NCBI GenBank assembly: GCA_002409745.1
Contig: DHOU01000018.1
Location: 1 to 35,817, forward strand
Direction: 5' to 3'
Source: Bacteroidales bacterium UBA5382
GTDB taxonomy: Bacteria; Bacteroidota; Bacteroidia; Bacteroidales; Dysgonomonadaceae
Length of the DNA stretch: 35,817 nt
Under the pieces are notes generated by a model. It did not search any database and was not told where the DNA came from. It saw only the letters and a list, made by a program, of their open reading frames with translations. This document shows positions 16,701 to 24,200 of this stretch, piece after piece (positions within the stretch are counted from its first letter, which is position 1; each line of letters starts with the position of its first letter). Made by a program: the position numbers and the translations under genes.

Positions 16701-17123
16701 TCGGTGATTGTCCGCCTCGTGGCCTCACTGAAAGCCGTATACGAAGCCAACGGACGTCCTTTCCGAGGCAATCGGATAGGCATTATCGCCCCTTACCGCA
16801 ATCAGATCGCCCTTATAAAAAGCCGTTTGGCGGAAGCCCGCATACCCGGCACTGAAGACATTCTGATCGATACGGTCGAACGCTTTCAGGGAAGCCAGCG
16901 CGACATCATTTTATTATCGTTTTGCGTCAACAAGCCCTATCAACTCGATTTTCTATGCAATCTCAGTCACGACGGCAAGGTCGATCGCAAGCTCAACGTC
17001 GCCCTCACCCGTGCGCGCGAGCAATTGTTTCTTATCGGCAACGGCGCCCTGCTACGGAACCATCCCATCTACGCATCGTTACTCGATGATTTGGGTAGTG
17101 CGTTCGTCATCCTGAAGAAATAA
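13782..17123 (+). CDS. Dna2-like protein: RecB/Cas4-type nuclease plus SF1 helicase
   Basis: An 1113-residue protein. The N-terminal half holds a PD-(D/E)xK nuclease module: GRLDLLYL near 338-345 (active Asp), GIVELKSG near 353-360 (Glu and Lys) and HAVQTAVYRLM some 20 residues later (the RecB-family Q-x-x-x-Y). The C-terminal half is a superfamily 1B helicase: Walker A VGPPGTGKTS (about 693-702), IIDEASQI (about 815-822), LIGDHNQL (about 840-847), IAPYRNQI (about 1001), VERFQGSQRD (about 1031) and VALTRAREQ (about 1071). This is the Dna2 arrangement, implying 5'-flap or end processing in repair or replication. The four-cysteine iron-sulfur cluster of Dna2 and Cas4 is not apparent. It follows dgkA by 20 bp. 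Such proteins are widespread in Bacteroidetes; a phage-defence role is possible but not supported by neighbours. Confidence 0.88.
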   Translation: MNTTSYYLRDIQDLSTSENELPERMRLLKRIMERFCKAVTRDEAVQFSNLFSRLVFIAQKYALPKQLEWQLQHLRVTASPQAPQRTVSEEDYQQAEKAVKTLCRIVAGEIRPAQDKAFAPPEVKLTEGRLRVQILRVDTEAKQLFCKAEAFPVSEITVLYTAACEDRQVETAEDIFRAGAQLNLIDSTMDAEGCWVPRFIVFEPDYLVDASAVAECFQDYEVSPFHYLRNKFEEKENRSYLLLGNLANFFLDELVFSDDAEKVSFDEVFLRSFKQSPFEYTSCPDIASPDDFRRFMQQAREQFTNIRRVIREDFPRHGIVSRDCTLEPSFFSEKYGFQGRLDLLYLPPTATDAGIVELKSGRLPYPPSNAGKIALNHAVQTAVYRLMIQSVYGIDDRHISAAILYSSGNRAGENLRFAAVYHILEKQIIDIRNRIVANEYRLAHGDNGTVNRLMNEMLSPDANGRRLPSFFTARIERFSQILRQCTETEVSYFYRFVRFLSKEIYLQKTGDVDYESPTGTAVLWNTDFSERAEALDVLYPLSIEGIDDVAEHMTIVFQRHEGKQSIVNFREGEICIVYPRQNDNDTVLNTQILKGSIAQITPQSVEVRFRHKQKNRSFFTRHRLWAVEHDTLDTSYMNMYKSLFAFLRAPHRKRDLLLGLEKPQALSPAAPSPEEYPENILSKALAANDYFLLVGPPGTGKTSIFARRLIETYYADPEKNILVLAYTNRAVDELCEAINAAFGCDDGTCDTYIRVGTELSCSPPYRHRLLQRIAGESENREILRRRIESTRIYVATLASIAGRMELFSLKHFHIAIIDEASQILEPQLIGLLPRFDKFILIGDHNQLSTIVLQKPAASCIGEPELNHIGLIDCRDSFFERLLRRCQTNGWTQAYAQLTQQGRMHNDIASFPSRFFYSGTLVAAKEWQSEAWQLAYDSENDLFQRSVASRRRLFFSTEAVAVTSGSDKMNEQEASVIVRLVASLKAVYEANGRPFRGNRIGIIAPYRNQIALIKSRLAEARIPGTEDILIDTVERFQGSQRDIILLSFCVNKPYQLDFLCNLSHDGKVDRKLNVALTRAREQLFLIGNGALLRNHPIYASLLDDLGSAFVILKK

Positions 17124-17158
17124 ATACAAAAAAGTTACCGTATCAAAGGAAAATTTTA

Positions 17159-17166
17159 TACTTTTG
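17159..17166 (+). promoter_or_regulatory. -7 promoter element for tRNA-Gln
   Basis: TACTTTTG matches TAnnTTTG and ends 11 bases before the tRNA 5' end, the usual spacing for a tRNA transcribed from near its own first base. No -33 TTTG is seen. Confidence 0.6.
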
Positions 17167-17177
17167 CAGTCGCAAAT

Positions 17178-17248
17178 TGTCTTATGGTGTAATGGCAGCA
17201 CAACAGATTCTGGTCCTGTTAGTCCAAGTTCGAATCTTGGTAAGACAA
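17178..17248 (+). tRNA. tRNA-Gln (anticodon CTG)
   Basis: The acceptor stem TGTCTTA pairs with TAAGACA. The D arm, the anticodon loop TTCTGGT (anticodon CTG, reads CAG) and the T arm with GTTCGAAT are all present. The last pair of the anticodon stem (positions 31-39) is A-C instead of the usual A-T, the only clear irregularity. CCA is not encoded. A hairpin terminator follows at 17266, and the accessory island starts just downstream, though I find no duplicated tRNA end that would mark an integration site. Confidence 0.93.
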
Positions 17249-17265
17249 CTTTTCAAACTTTCACA

Positions 17266-17292
17266 ATCCGCTCACAAGGCGGGTTTTTCTTT
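17266..17292 (+). terminator. Intrinsic terminator after tRNA-Gln
   Basis: ATCCGC (17266-17271), loop TCACAAG, GCGGGT (17279-17284), a 6-bp stem with one T-G pair, followed by the T-rich run TTTTTCTTTT. The position 18 bp after the tRNA supports a Rho-independent terminator. Confidence 0.7.
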
Positions 17293-17536
17293 TACCAGAA
17301 CCGATTTCAGAGGATTCGCGATAATATTTAATACTACATTCAACGACCAACTACGCTATTATTCTTCGCACTATTTCAAACCTTTGTGCCAAAAGGAGTG
17401 CGAAAGGATTCGTAATTTTGCTACATTTATGCAAATGCCTATCGGCAACCCCTCCCTATAGAACGGCAGGGCTATTAAGTTCTGTGATTGACTGAAAGGT
17501 TTTTTTACGCTCCGGACAAAAAGCATTTTATTATAC
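17293..17536. other. Non-coding stretch with an imperfect palindrome (17365-17404)
   Basis: No gene is recognised here. TTCGCACT (17365-17372) and AGTGCGAA (17397-17404) are a perfect 8-bp inverted repeat, and CCTTT/AAAGG nested inside adds a second short stem, so the segment can form a two-part hairpin. TAATTTTG (17413-17420) matches a -7 box but has no gene downstream on that strand. A short CCCT/AGGG pair occurs near 17454-17470. Confidence 0.45.
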
Positions 17537-17946
17537 TCAATATTTATTAGAATAGATTTTCTCTTCTAATATTCTCTTTATAAAAGTATTGATGGATAGC
17601 CCCGCTTAACGCCCAATTCGTCACAACCTTCCAGATAACTATCGACGCCCGCCTCAAAATCAGATTTCAATTCGTCTAAGGTGATTCCTTCATAGGTAAT
17701 GCTGTTTTTCGTCATTCCAAGAACTTTACCGAAGAGACAATTATCTGCCTTACTGTACTCAACAGTACCATAATAACCTTTATATTCTAAATTATCCATA
17801 TTCATAAATCGCACACGCGAACCGGATGTCTTCCCTTTATTGCTTTGTTCAAACCCGAATAAACCTAACAATTTTACCAATTCCTCAAATGTAAAATCTT
17901 TAGGAAGACTTTTAAACCGATCTATCAACTTATCTTTGGACGTCAT
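17537..17946 (-). pseudogene. Collapsed HicA-HicB toxin-antitoxin locus
   Basis: Residues 1-49 of the 122-codon open frame (MTSKDKLIDRFKSLPKDFTF...GKTSGSRVRF) match the N-terminal half of a HicA-type mRNA interferase. Without a stop the frame runs on into MDNLEYKGYYGTVEYS, then DNCLFGKVLGM and TLDELKSDFEAGVDSYLEG, which is the N-terminal domain of a HicB antitoxin. The HicA C-terminal half is missing. After ELGVK the frame changes: the +1 frame downstream reads GLSINTFIKRILEEK and ends at 17537, which is the ribbon-helix-helix end of HicB. So at least two deletions occurred, one fusing the genes in frame and one removing the middle of HicB and shifting the frame. The remaining 122-residue frame (17578-17946) could still be translated, but neither partner is intact. 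Confidence 0.75.
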
Positions 17947-17969
17947 TAGATTATCTCTTACGCAAAAGG

Positions 17970-18054
17970 AATCTATTTATTACATTCATCCAAATTCCGG
18001 TTGTTGAATCCTTTTAGAAAGGATATCCGATAGCGAAGTGTAGGGCGAAATCGC
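17970..18054 (-). repeat. Diverged duplicate of the tamA 3' end (copy A)
   Basis: These 85 bases align without gaps to 18849-18933, with nine differences by my count. Copy A encodes, on the minus strand, the same closing residues DFALHFAIGYPF-stop (DFAFHFAIGYPF in tamA), followed by the same downstream sequence. Nothing else of tamA is present here. The copies are direct repeats 879 bp apart that bracket the HigB/HigA remnants and the palindrome. Confidence 0.85.
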
Positions 18055-18074
18055 AAGTAAATCGGTTACCCATA

Positions 18075-18394
18075 CTATAATAATTCCGTCAATTTAATCT
18101 GCAGTCCCAACGCATCCGATATACTTAAAAAAGTGGATAGCTGCATATCGGTTTCACCTTTTTCCAACAATGCAATATACTCTCGTTTCTTTCCGATCCG
18201 TTTCGCAAGTTCATTTTGAGTGATTTTTTTTCCTTGCGCTTCTCTTTTAATATTTCGCCCAAGTACCATGCGCGAGCTTTCACGGAAAACTCCTCACGCG
18301 CTTGTGTGCCATATTCTCCGTACTTCTCCTCCAATAAACTATTCGCCGTCGGCAATCGATCCACTAATTCCGTATTTATTTTTACTGTACTCAT
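18075..18394 (-). pseudogene. HigA-type HTH antitoxin with a -1 frameshift in an A8 tract
   Basis: The first frame (from ATG 18394) reads MSTVKINTELVDRLPTANSL, then EEKYGEYGTQAREEF and WYLGEILKEKRKEK. It breaks at eight adenines (T8 at 18224-18231 on the plus strand). The second frame continues at once with KITQNELAKRIGKKREYIALLEKGETD...LGLQIKLTELL, a complete XRE helix-turn-helix. Adding one A joins them into a 106-residue HigA-like antitoxin that would bind the operator and neutralise the toxin encoded just upstream, whose stop overlaps this ATG. The sequence is otherwise well preserved, so the lesion is recent, a sequencing error, or bypassed by slippage. Confidence 0.8.
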
Positions 18395-18674
18395 ACCCTA
18401 TAATGATTTAAAATTTCCTGCGCTTTTGCTATTTCTTTGCGATACTGTTTGCTGTCTTTTTTAGAAAAGAATGTAATAAAATCACTCTTGTACATTGTAT
18501 AAAATTCACATTATCCACTGCGAATAATAATGTACGATATTCATTGTGTCCAACGGATACTCGCATTTCGTATAAATCCGCCGAATCCAATTTCTTCACA
18601 AATTTTTCATTGACAACATACTGAGAAATAATAATCTGTTCAAGTTTCGCAAGTGTGTTTGTAATCGTTGCAAC
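18391..18674 (-). pseudogene. RelE/HigB-type toxin, 5'-truncated and frameshifted
   Basis: On the minus strand a frame runs from a stop at 18677-18675 through EKFVKKLDSADLYEMRVSVG, then HNEYRTLLFAVDN and VILLHSFLKK, the central and C-terminal body of a Gp49/HigB-like RNase toxin. At six adenines (T6 at 18457-18462, plus strand) one base is missing; in the restored frame it continues DSKQYRKEIAKAQEILNHYRV and stops overlapping the antitoxin ATG (ATGA), the standard layout of these operons. No start codon is available: roughly the first 35-40 residues expected for the family are replaced by the palindromic element. The toxin is therefore almost certainly inactive. Confidence 0.78.
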
Positions 18675-18847
18675 TCAAACGGAGCCCTTTAGATGTTTTG
18701 TGGGGACCCGGCGTTCGCAATGAGCGTAAAAAGAGGAGCTGTTTGAGCGAAGCGAGTTCTACTCTTTTAGCGAACAAGAACGATACCGGGTCACAAAACA
18801 TCGGGAGGCGAAGGTGAGGTGCAACGATATGGCTTGCGAAACTTGAA
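18639..18847. repeat. 209-bp interrupted palindrome (MITE-like or structured element)
   Basis: Nested inverted repeats are visible: TTCAAGTTTCGCAAG (18639-18653) with its perfect 15-base complement at 18833-18847; ATCGTTGCA (18664-18672) with 18820-18828; GATGTTTTGTG and GACCCGG (18692-18711) with 18786-18802, differing by a 2-base bulge; AAAAGAG (about 18728-18735) with CTCTTTT (18762-18768). The tip contains TTTGAGCGAAGCGAGT. The whole can fold as one long hairpin. The left arm forms part of the toxin remnant; the right arm ends one base before the tamA 3'-end repeat. No open frame of note lies inside, so it is a non-autonomous element or a structured RNA. Confidence 0.8.
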
Positions 18848-18848
18848 T

Positions 18849-18933
18849 AATCTATTTATTACATTTATACAAATTCCGATTGATTAATCCCTTTAGAAAG
18901 GATATCCGATAGCGAAGTGGAAGGCAAAATCGC
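18849..18933 (-). repeat. tamA 3' end repeat, genuine copy (copy B)
   Basis: This is the partner of 17970-18054. It spans the last 13 codons of tamA, including the stop (18893-18933), and the 44 bases after it. The right arm of the palindrome ends at 18847, one base away. Confidence 0.85.
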
Positions 18934-21181
18934 GCCTCATTTTAGGTTTAAAGATTGTCCATCGTTGGTTTTCGGGCATAGCGGGATTATGCGCTTTCAT
19001 ACCGAAATCGAAACGCAACAGCAGGAAGTTCAGGTCGAGCCGGACACCGGCACCATAGGCAATCGCCAACTGTTTATAAAATTCAGAGAACTGAAAATAA
19101 CCTCCCGGCTGACCGGAATAGTCTTTAATGGTCCAGATATTTCCGGCATCGATAAAGCCGGCCAATTCGAACATTTTGGTGAGCTTCCTCCGGTACTCGA
19201 CGCTCATATCGAGGCGGATATCCCCCGTACGGTTCGCAAAGTCGTATCGTAACGTATCGCTACCATATATTCCCGGCCCCAACGTACGCGTGCTCCACCC
19301 CCTGACACTATTGGCGCCGCCGCCGTAATAGCGTTTTTCAAAAGGCAATACCACCGAGTTCCCATACGGATAAGCCACCCCGACGGCAATATGCGCCGCC
19401 AACGTACTGTTTTCATTCAGTCGATATACGGGCGCAAAATCGATATCCCCCTTTACATATTCGGCATAGCGGGTTCCGAGAATTTTCTTATAGCCCTCAT
19501 CATTGGTTTTACTTTTGTTGAGAGAAGTCACGATTCTCGGTATCCAGCCCGCCACTTCGCCCCCGACACGCAGACGGAAAGGAATGAGGGGAGTATGCCG
19601 GAAAGAGGCATTCGTATAACTAATGCTATACGCGGTTCTGACAATAAGCTGTTCCTCGTAACTATACCGAAGGATGGGATTGGCGTCGTCGTTCAGATAC
19701 AAATCCCTAAACCTTTGGGAAGTTCTGGGCATCCGTATATAAGTGATGTCCACCGGATTGACCTCATGGGTCACCTGCCAGTTCAAGGCAGACCATTGCA
19801 GTCGGGTAGATAAATTGAAGAACTGGCGCAAATATTCCGGCCTGTTCTGGAAATTGGCTCCGATAGAAAACTCGGTCGAAGCGGAAGGACGATCCTTCAG
19901 GCGCTTCATCAACCAGGGGAGCAATAACTGGGGAATCGACAAAAAAGCTTCCGCGCCATACTCGTAAAAACTATGATCGAGGAGGTCGGTACTATCGGTA
20001 GCCGAGATAAATTCATACGCACCATTGAGGCGCAAGCGAAGCCGTTCGCCCCCTTTAAACAAATTCCGATGTTCATACGTGAGGTTTGTCGCCACCCCCA
20101 AGTCACCCGCCGAATGAGTTCCGTCGACACCGAACTGCATGTAGTGCAAATTGCCGGGCACCAGCAAAATATTCGCATCTAAAAAGTTAGAGTCATTTCT
20201 CACCACTGGGGTGAAATTGATGCTCGTTTGATTCACCGAACCCAATTGGCTCAACGACGAATAGGTTCTTTCGACGAGCCGATCGGAATAGAGCCGTCCC
20301 GGACGAACAAAATTATTATAATAGATGGCCTGAGGCAATAAGAACTTCTCTTTTTCGGAGACCACCCTCATTCCTCGATACTCAATGGTATCCAAGGCAT
20401 GATGCCGGGAGGAATCCTGCAATATAACAGGATCTATACCATTAATAACCGTGACGTTACCAATGGTATACCGCTTGTGCAAGGTACTATCGGTCGGATT
20501 ATTCATTCCGAGAGTCAAATCGACCTCCCGGTTGCCGACCGTCGTATCGGCTAAATAGTAGAAATTCTCCTGATTAAAATTGTAATAGCCGCGATTGCGC
20601 AATTCATCAGCCAGTTTGACACGTCCCTCTTCCAACACTTCGAGATCGAAAATATCTTTTTCCTTCATCACTTGCAGCCTGCGCGACTCGGACAAGATGG
20701 AATAGATGGTGGTATCGGCCGACTGAATCGTATCGCGAAAGTTCCGCACACGATAGGCGTCGTTTCCCGTAATCTGATAACTGACCACCGCTTTCTTTTC
20801 TTTTTTCACCAAAGACGTATCGACCCTCGCCCTCAAATACCCTTTATTGTGAAGATACTGGCGCATTTGTTCCGCCGAGACCTCGGTTAACTGCGGACTA
20901 TACAAAACGGGCGGCTCGCCGAATTTATGCAACTGCCGGTTCAACCAAGTAGAATCATTATCGGGAATACTATATATATGCAGCCGCACCTTTCCCAACA
21001 CCGGCAAGGAACTATTGGGCTTCTGCCTCAAATACGGTTTGAGTTGCGAGTTGCCGATACTTTTCACGTCGGAATTGATATTTACTTTATCGAGCAGATA
21101 ACTTCCTTCCGGCACGTATTTCGTGGTTTCGCAAGCGATACATCCTAAAAAGAAAGCCAGGTAAACTATATATTTCTTCAT
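18893..21181 (-). CDS. tamA: TamA/BamA family outer membrane protein (Omp85)
   Basis: A 762-residue Omp85 protein: N-terminal signal with cysteines (MKKYIVYLAFFLGCIACETTKY), a lipoprotein-type start often seen in Bacteroidetes TamA; POTRA-like domains (about 25-330; YLRARVDTSLV, GNDAYRVRNFRDTI, RNRGYYNF); then a C-terminal 16-strand-type barrel with GGANSVRGW (near 625) and YGAGVRLDLNFLLLRFDFG, ending in phenylalanine (FAIGYPF), the outer membrane beta-signal. With TamB it would help insert or transport envelope components. The ATG at 21181 gives a normal signal peptide; an ATG at 21199 has AGGAG upstream but adds an acidic N-terminus. It follows tamB by about 20 bp. Its 3' end is duplicated at 17970-18054. 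Confidence 0.88.
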   Translation of the reverse strand: MKKYIVYLAFFLGCIACETTKYVPEGSYLLDKVNINSDVKSIGNSQLKPYLRQKPNSSLPVLGKVRLHIYSIPDNDSTWLNRQLHKFGEPPVLYSPQLTEVSAEQMRQYLHNKGYLRARVDTSLVKKEKKAVVSYQITGNDAYRVRNFRDTIQSADTTIYSILSESRRLQVMKEKDIFDLEVLEEGRVKLADELRNRGYYNFNQENFYYLADTTVGNREVDLTLGMNNPTDSTLHKRYTIGNVTVINGIDPVILQDSSRHHALDTIEYRGMRVVSEKEKFLLPQAIYYNNFVRPGRLYSDRLVERTYSSLSQLGSVNQTSINFTPVVRNDSNFLDANILLVPGNLHYMQFGVDGTHSAGDLGVATNLTYEHRNLFKGGERLRLRLNGAYEFISATDSTDLLDHSFYEYGAEAFLSIPQLLLPWLMKRLKDRPSASTEFSIGANFQNRPEYLRQFFNLSTRLQWSALNWQVTHEVNPVDITYIRMPRTSQRFRDLYLNDDANPILRYSYEEQLIVRTAYSISYTNASFRHTPLIPFRLRVGGEVAGWIPRIVTSLNKSKTNDEGYKKILGTRYAEYVKGDIDFAPVYRLNENSTLAAHIAVGVAYPYGNSVVLPFEKRYYGGGANSVRGWSTRTLGPGIYGSDTLRYDFANRTGDIRLDMSVEYRRKLTKMFELAGFIDAGNIWTIKDYSGQPGGYFQFSEFYKQLAIAYGAGVRLDLNFLLLRFDFGMKAHNPAMPENQRWTIFKPKMRRDFAFHFAIGYPF

Positions 21182-21202
21182 TTCACAGTCGTCAAACATT
21201 AT

Positions 21203-24200
21203 TTATTCATTCTCCTTCCGGCGAAAATCAAACCGGAACAGATTCCTAAAGGTGTGTCCCTGTTTGGTCACCACCACCCCTACGCCCTGTGTAAAGGGTG
21301 AACGGCGATAGAAACGTTGGTTGGCACGGTTATAAGCGCGCAACATCAACCAGTTATTGATATCGTATTCGGCCTCGAACTCACCCATGAATGCCTGGTC
21401 GGTATTCAACGTGCTTTGGTCGCCATAGCTCAAGTTGGTCGTAATGCGGAGGCGGTCGTCAAACAAACGGGTGGACACATCGACGCCCATACGCACGTTA
21501 TCGAACGTACCGTCCTGCGACTCGAAATTGGTGCTCACCGTCCAGTTATTTTTCAAAGCCCTTGCAAACAAGGCATCCAATCCTTTCGTCAGGCCTGTGG
21601 CCGCCAGCGAAGTAAACATGTTTGTACCGAGATTCGTATTCTGGGTATCTCCACCCGAAGAAAAAAAGCTACCCGTGGCGACCAACGAGGCGAACTGCCT
21701 TATCTTCGCCTCTTCCGTGCTGATCAAACTATTCACTTTTTGCTGCATGTCATTCGTCGCATCCGGTAATTCTATGCCGTACTGCAGATCCATCCGTTGC
21801 AGATCGCCCCTGATTTCGAGCAGCGCATTCACGGGAACTCGGGTATTGGAGAGCTCGGCTGTAAAACTCGTATTGAGCGTGGCCAAATCGGTCGTCACCT
21901 GATGATATGCAATAATATTGAAGCGCGTGTTCATCGGGTCGCCGATCATGGTGAGGGTACTTCCCTTGCGGATATTGAAATCGATCGCCCGCAAATTTTG
22001 CAGAAGATTATAATGAATCTTCCCTTCTTCGATGACGTAATCGCCATGGATTTGCATAGGCGACACGGCTTTCGAATTATACGAAATGGTCATTTCTCCG
22101 GTACCGTTCACATCGAGGGCGTCGCCCGTGGTGGGATTGATAAAAACTTTGGTCCGCAACAGTGGCGTAAGGTTGACGATTGCCCGCATGTTTATGGGCA
22201 TGCTGTTGGCGGAGCTTGTCCTTTTGGCGTTGGATTTCCCCTCCTCTCTTTTCCGGAGGAAGGACAACGAGTCTTCTTTTTCGGTCGGGGTGTTGATGTA
22301 TATCACGCCGCTGTATTGCTCGGCCGTGGCGGCCGACTGCGGGATGACGACGGTCACATCCGAGCGGGAGGAAGAAGAAACAAACGCATCGCCGAATATC
22401 CCGGCCTGCGATCCCGACACCTTGATGTTTCCCGACAAGCGCAACGTACCATAGGCCATCAGGTCGGTGCGGCGCGGATTGTTCAACAAGAGGAAATCGT
22501 TCATTTCAAACCCGACATTATAGACCATGCGCCCGAAATTGCTATGCGATAACGATACGCTCAACGTAGCCGTATGGTTGTCCTCATCGTAAATGACCAG
22601 GTTGTTCAATCCGATATTGCTTTTATCCACATGGATGGTATCGGAAATACGGTAGGTGACATCGGTATAAGCCACCTTCATCATTCCGCCGTCAATACCC
22701 AGCCAACCTTTCACCTCCGGCTCGGAAACACTGCCGGTCACGGATATATCGGAATTGATATTTCCCGACAAATCGCTGAAGATAGTTGTTGTCAGAGGTT
22801 TGAAGGTCGTTAAGGCAAAATCGCGGATGTTTAATTTCACGTTCATCGGTTGGCGGATGGTGTCGCCGGTCGGGATAAAGCCTTTCACCTCAAGGGGACG
22901 GACGCCCGTCTTATTGTCCAGATAGGCATCCAGCCCGAGTCCCGAATGGAGGTTGTCCCACCGGGCATCGACATGAAAGGTGCCCAAAGGCTCGTTATAC
23001 ACTTTAATGTCGTCGATGCGCAATTGTTCGGTGCGTATTCTGGGATCGCCCAAGGCTTGGGAGATGAAGATATCACCGTTGATGGCTCCCTCGATATTGC
23101 TTACGTTGAAGGCGGCCAGGAGGTTCGACAGCTCGGTATTATTAAAATATACGCGGATACTGTCGGAGGGAGTTTTAGAAGCAATCCCCTCGATGCCGAG
23201 AATCAACATATCGCGCTCCCTCATTCCAAAGTTACGGATGTCGATATGGTCTTTGCGGTAATCAATGGTCGCATCGCTGAAGGAAATGGTTTTGTTATTG
23301 AAGAGTACGTCGGAAGAGTAAAAGCGGATGGCCGCCATCAACTGCTCTTCCGCATCCCGATCGAGTTGCAGCCCAATCTGAAGTTGACCGTTGGCCTGCG
23401 CGACACTGTTCTGCACGTCGAAAAACAAACGGTTCATGAGCGAGTCAGAGGCCGCGTCGGTATTGAGGCGGGCGTTGATATAACCGTCGTCCTGCACCAG
23501 ATAGGTATTGGCTTCGATAGCGATACCTTTCGCCGGGCCGCTCTGAAGGGTTACTTTCGTTTCGCGTATATCGTTATTTCCGAACATCAGCCGGGGAACA
23601 TGCGCGTTCATCACCACCGATTGCCCCGAAACCATATCCACACTTCCCTGTATGGTCGCCGGCTCCACGTTATAAAACGGCAAGGAAAGCGCATAAGATA
23701 AATCCTCCGTATTTTTCAGGTTGACGGTAAACCGGAAGTTATTCAGGCCTTCCAGCGGTTCGGCCTCTTCGGGCTGGGGAATGAGGGAAGGCAGATGCGG
23801 ATGCAACGCCGCCATCAACTCGCGTCCCGCCGTAGAGAAGAAATAATCGCCCGATAGTTCGGCTTCGAGAAACGACGAATAAAGCTGGAGTTTCTTTCCC
23901 TCTCCTTCATCGGCCAGCGCCTGTAAATAAACCGGCCCGGGATTGTAAATAAAAGAAGCCGCCGATAAAGACGTGCTGTCGATGACGACGGTACCCACCA
24001 TATTATCGATGGAGCCTCCCGATAACTGTCCGTCGATACGCGTGGTGAGCGAAGGGTTCTCCCATTTCTCGATGGTCACGAACGGATTCAGGTCGAGTTT
24101 GTCGATGACGCCTTTTACCAGAATCGCCTGATCACCCCCCATGGTCATATCCGCGGAAATGTCGAGCTTGTTGCGTTCGGTATCGGTATGAATATGAGCG

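Noticed and set aside
17225..17250. tRNA-Gln 3' end as an integration site of an element
   Set aside because: I looked for a second copy of the tRNA 3' end downstream and found none in the window; no integrase gene is present besides the housekeeping xerC.
17177..17461. Open frame running through tRNA-Gln
   Set aside because: It overlaps a well-folded tRNA and its terminator and has no recognisable protein similarity.
18639..18847. Palindrome considered as a retron msr-msd gene
   Set aside because: The flanking inverted repeat is suggestive, but no reverse transcriptase gene lies anywhere in the window.
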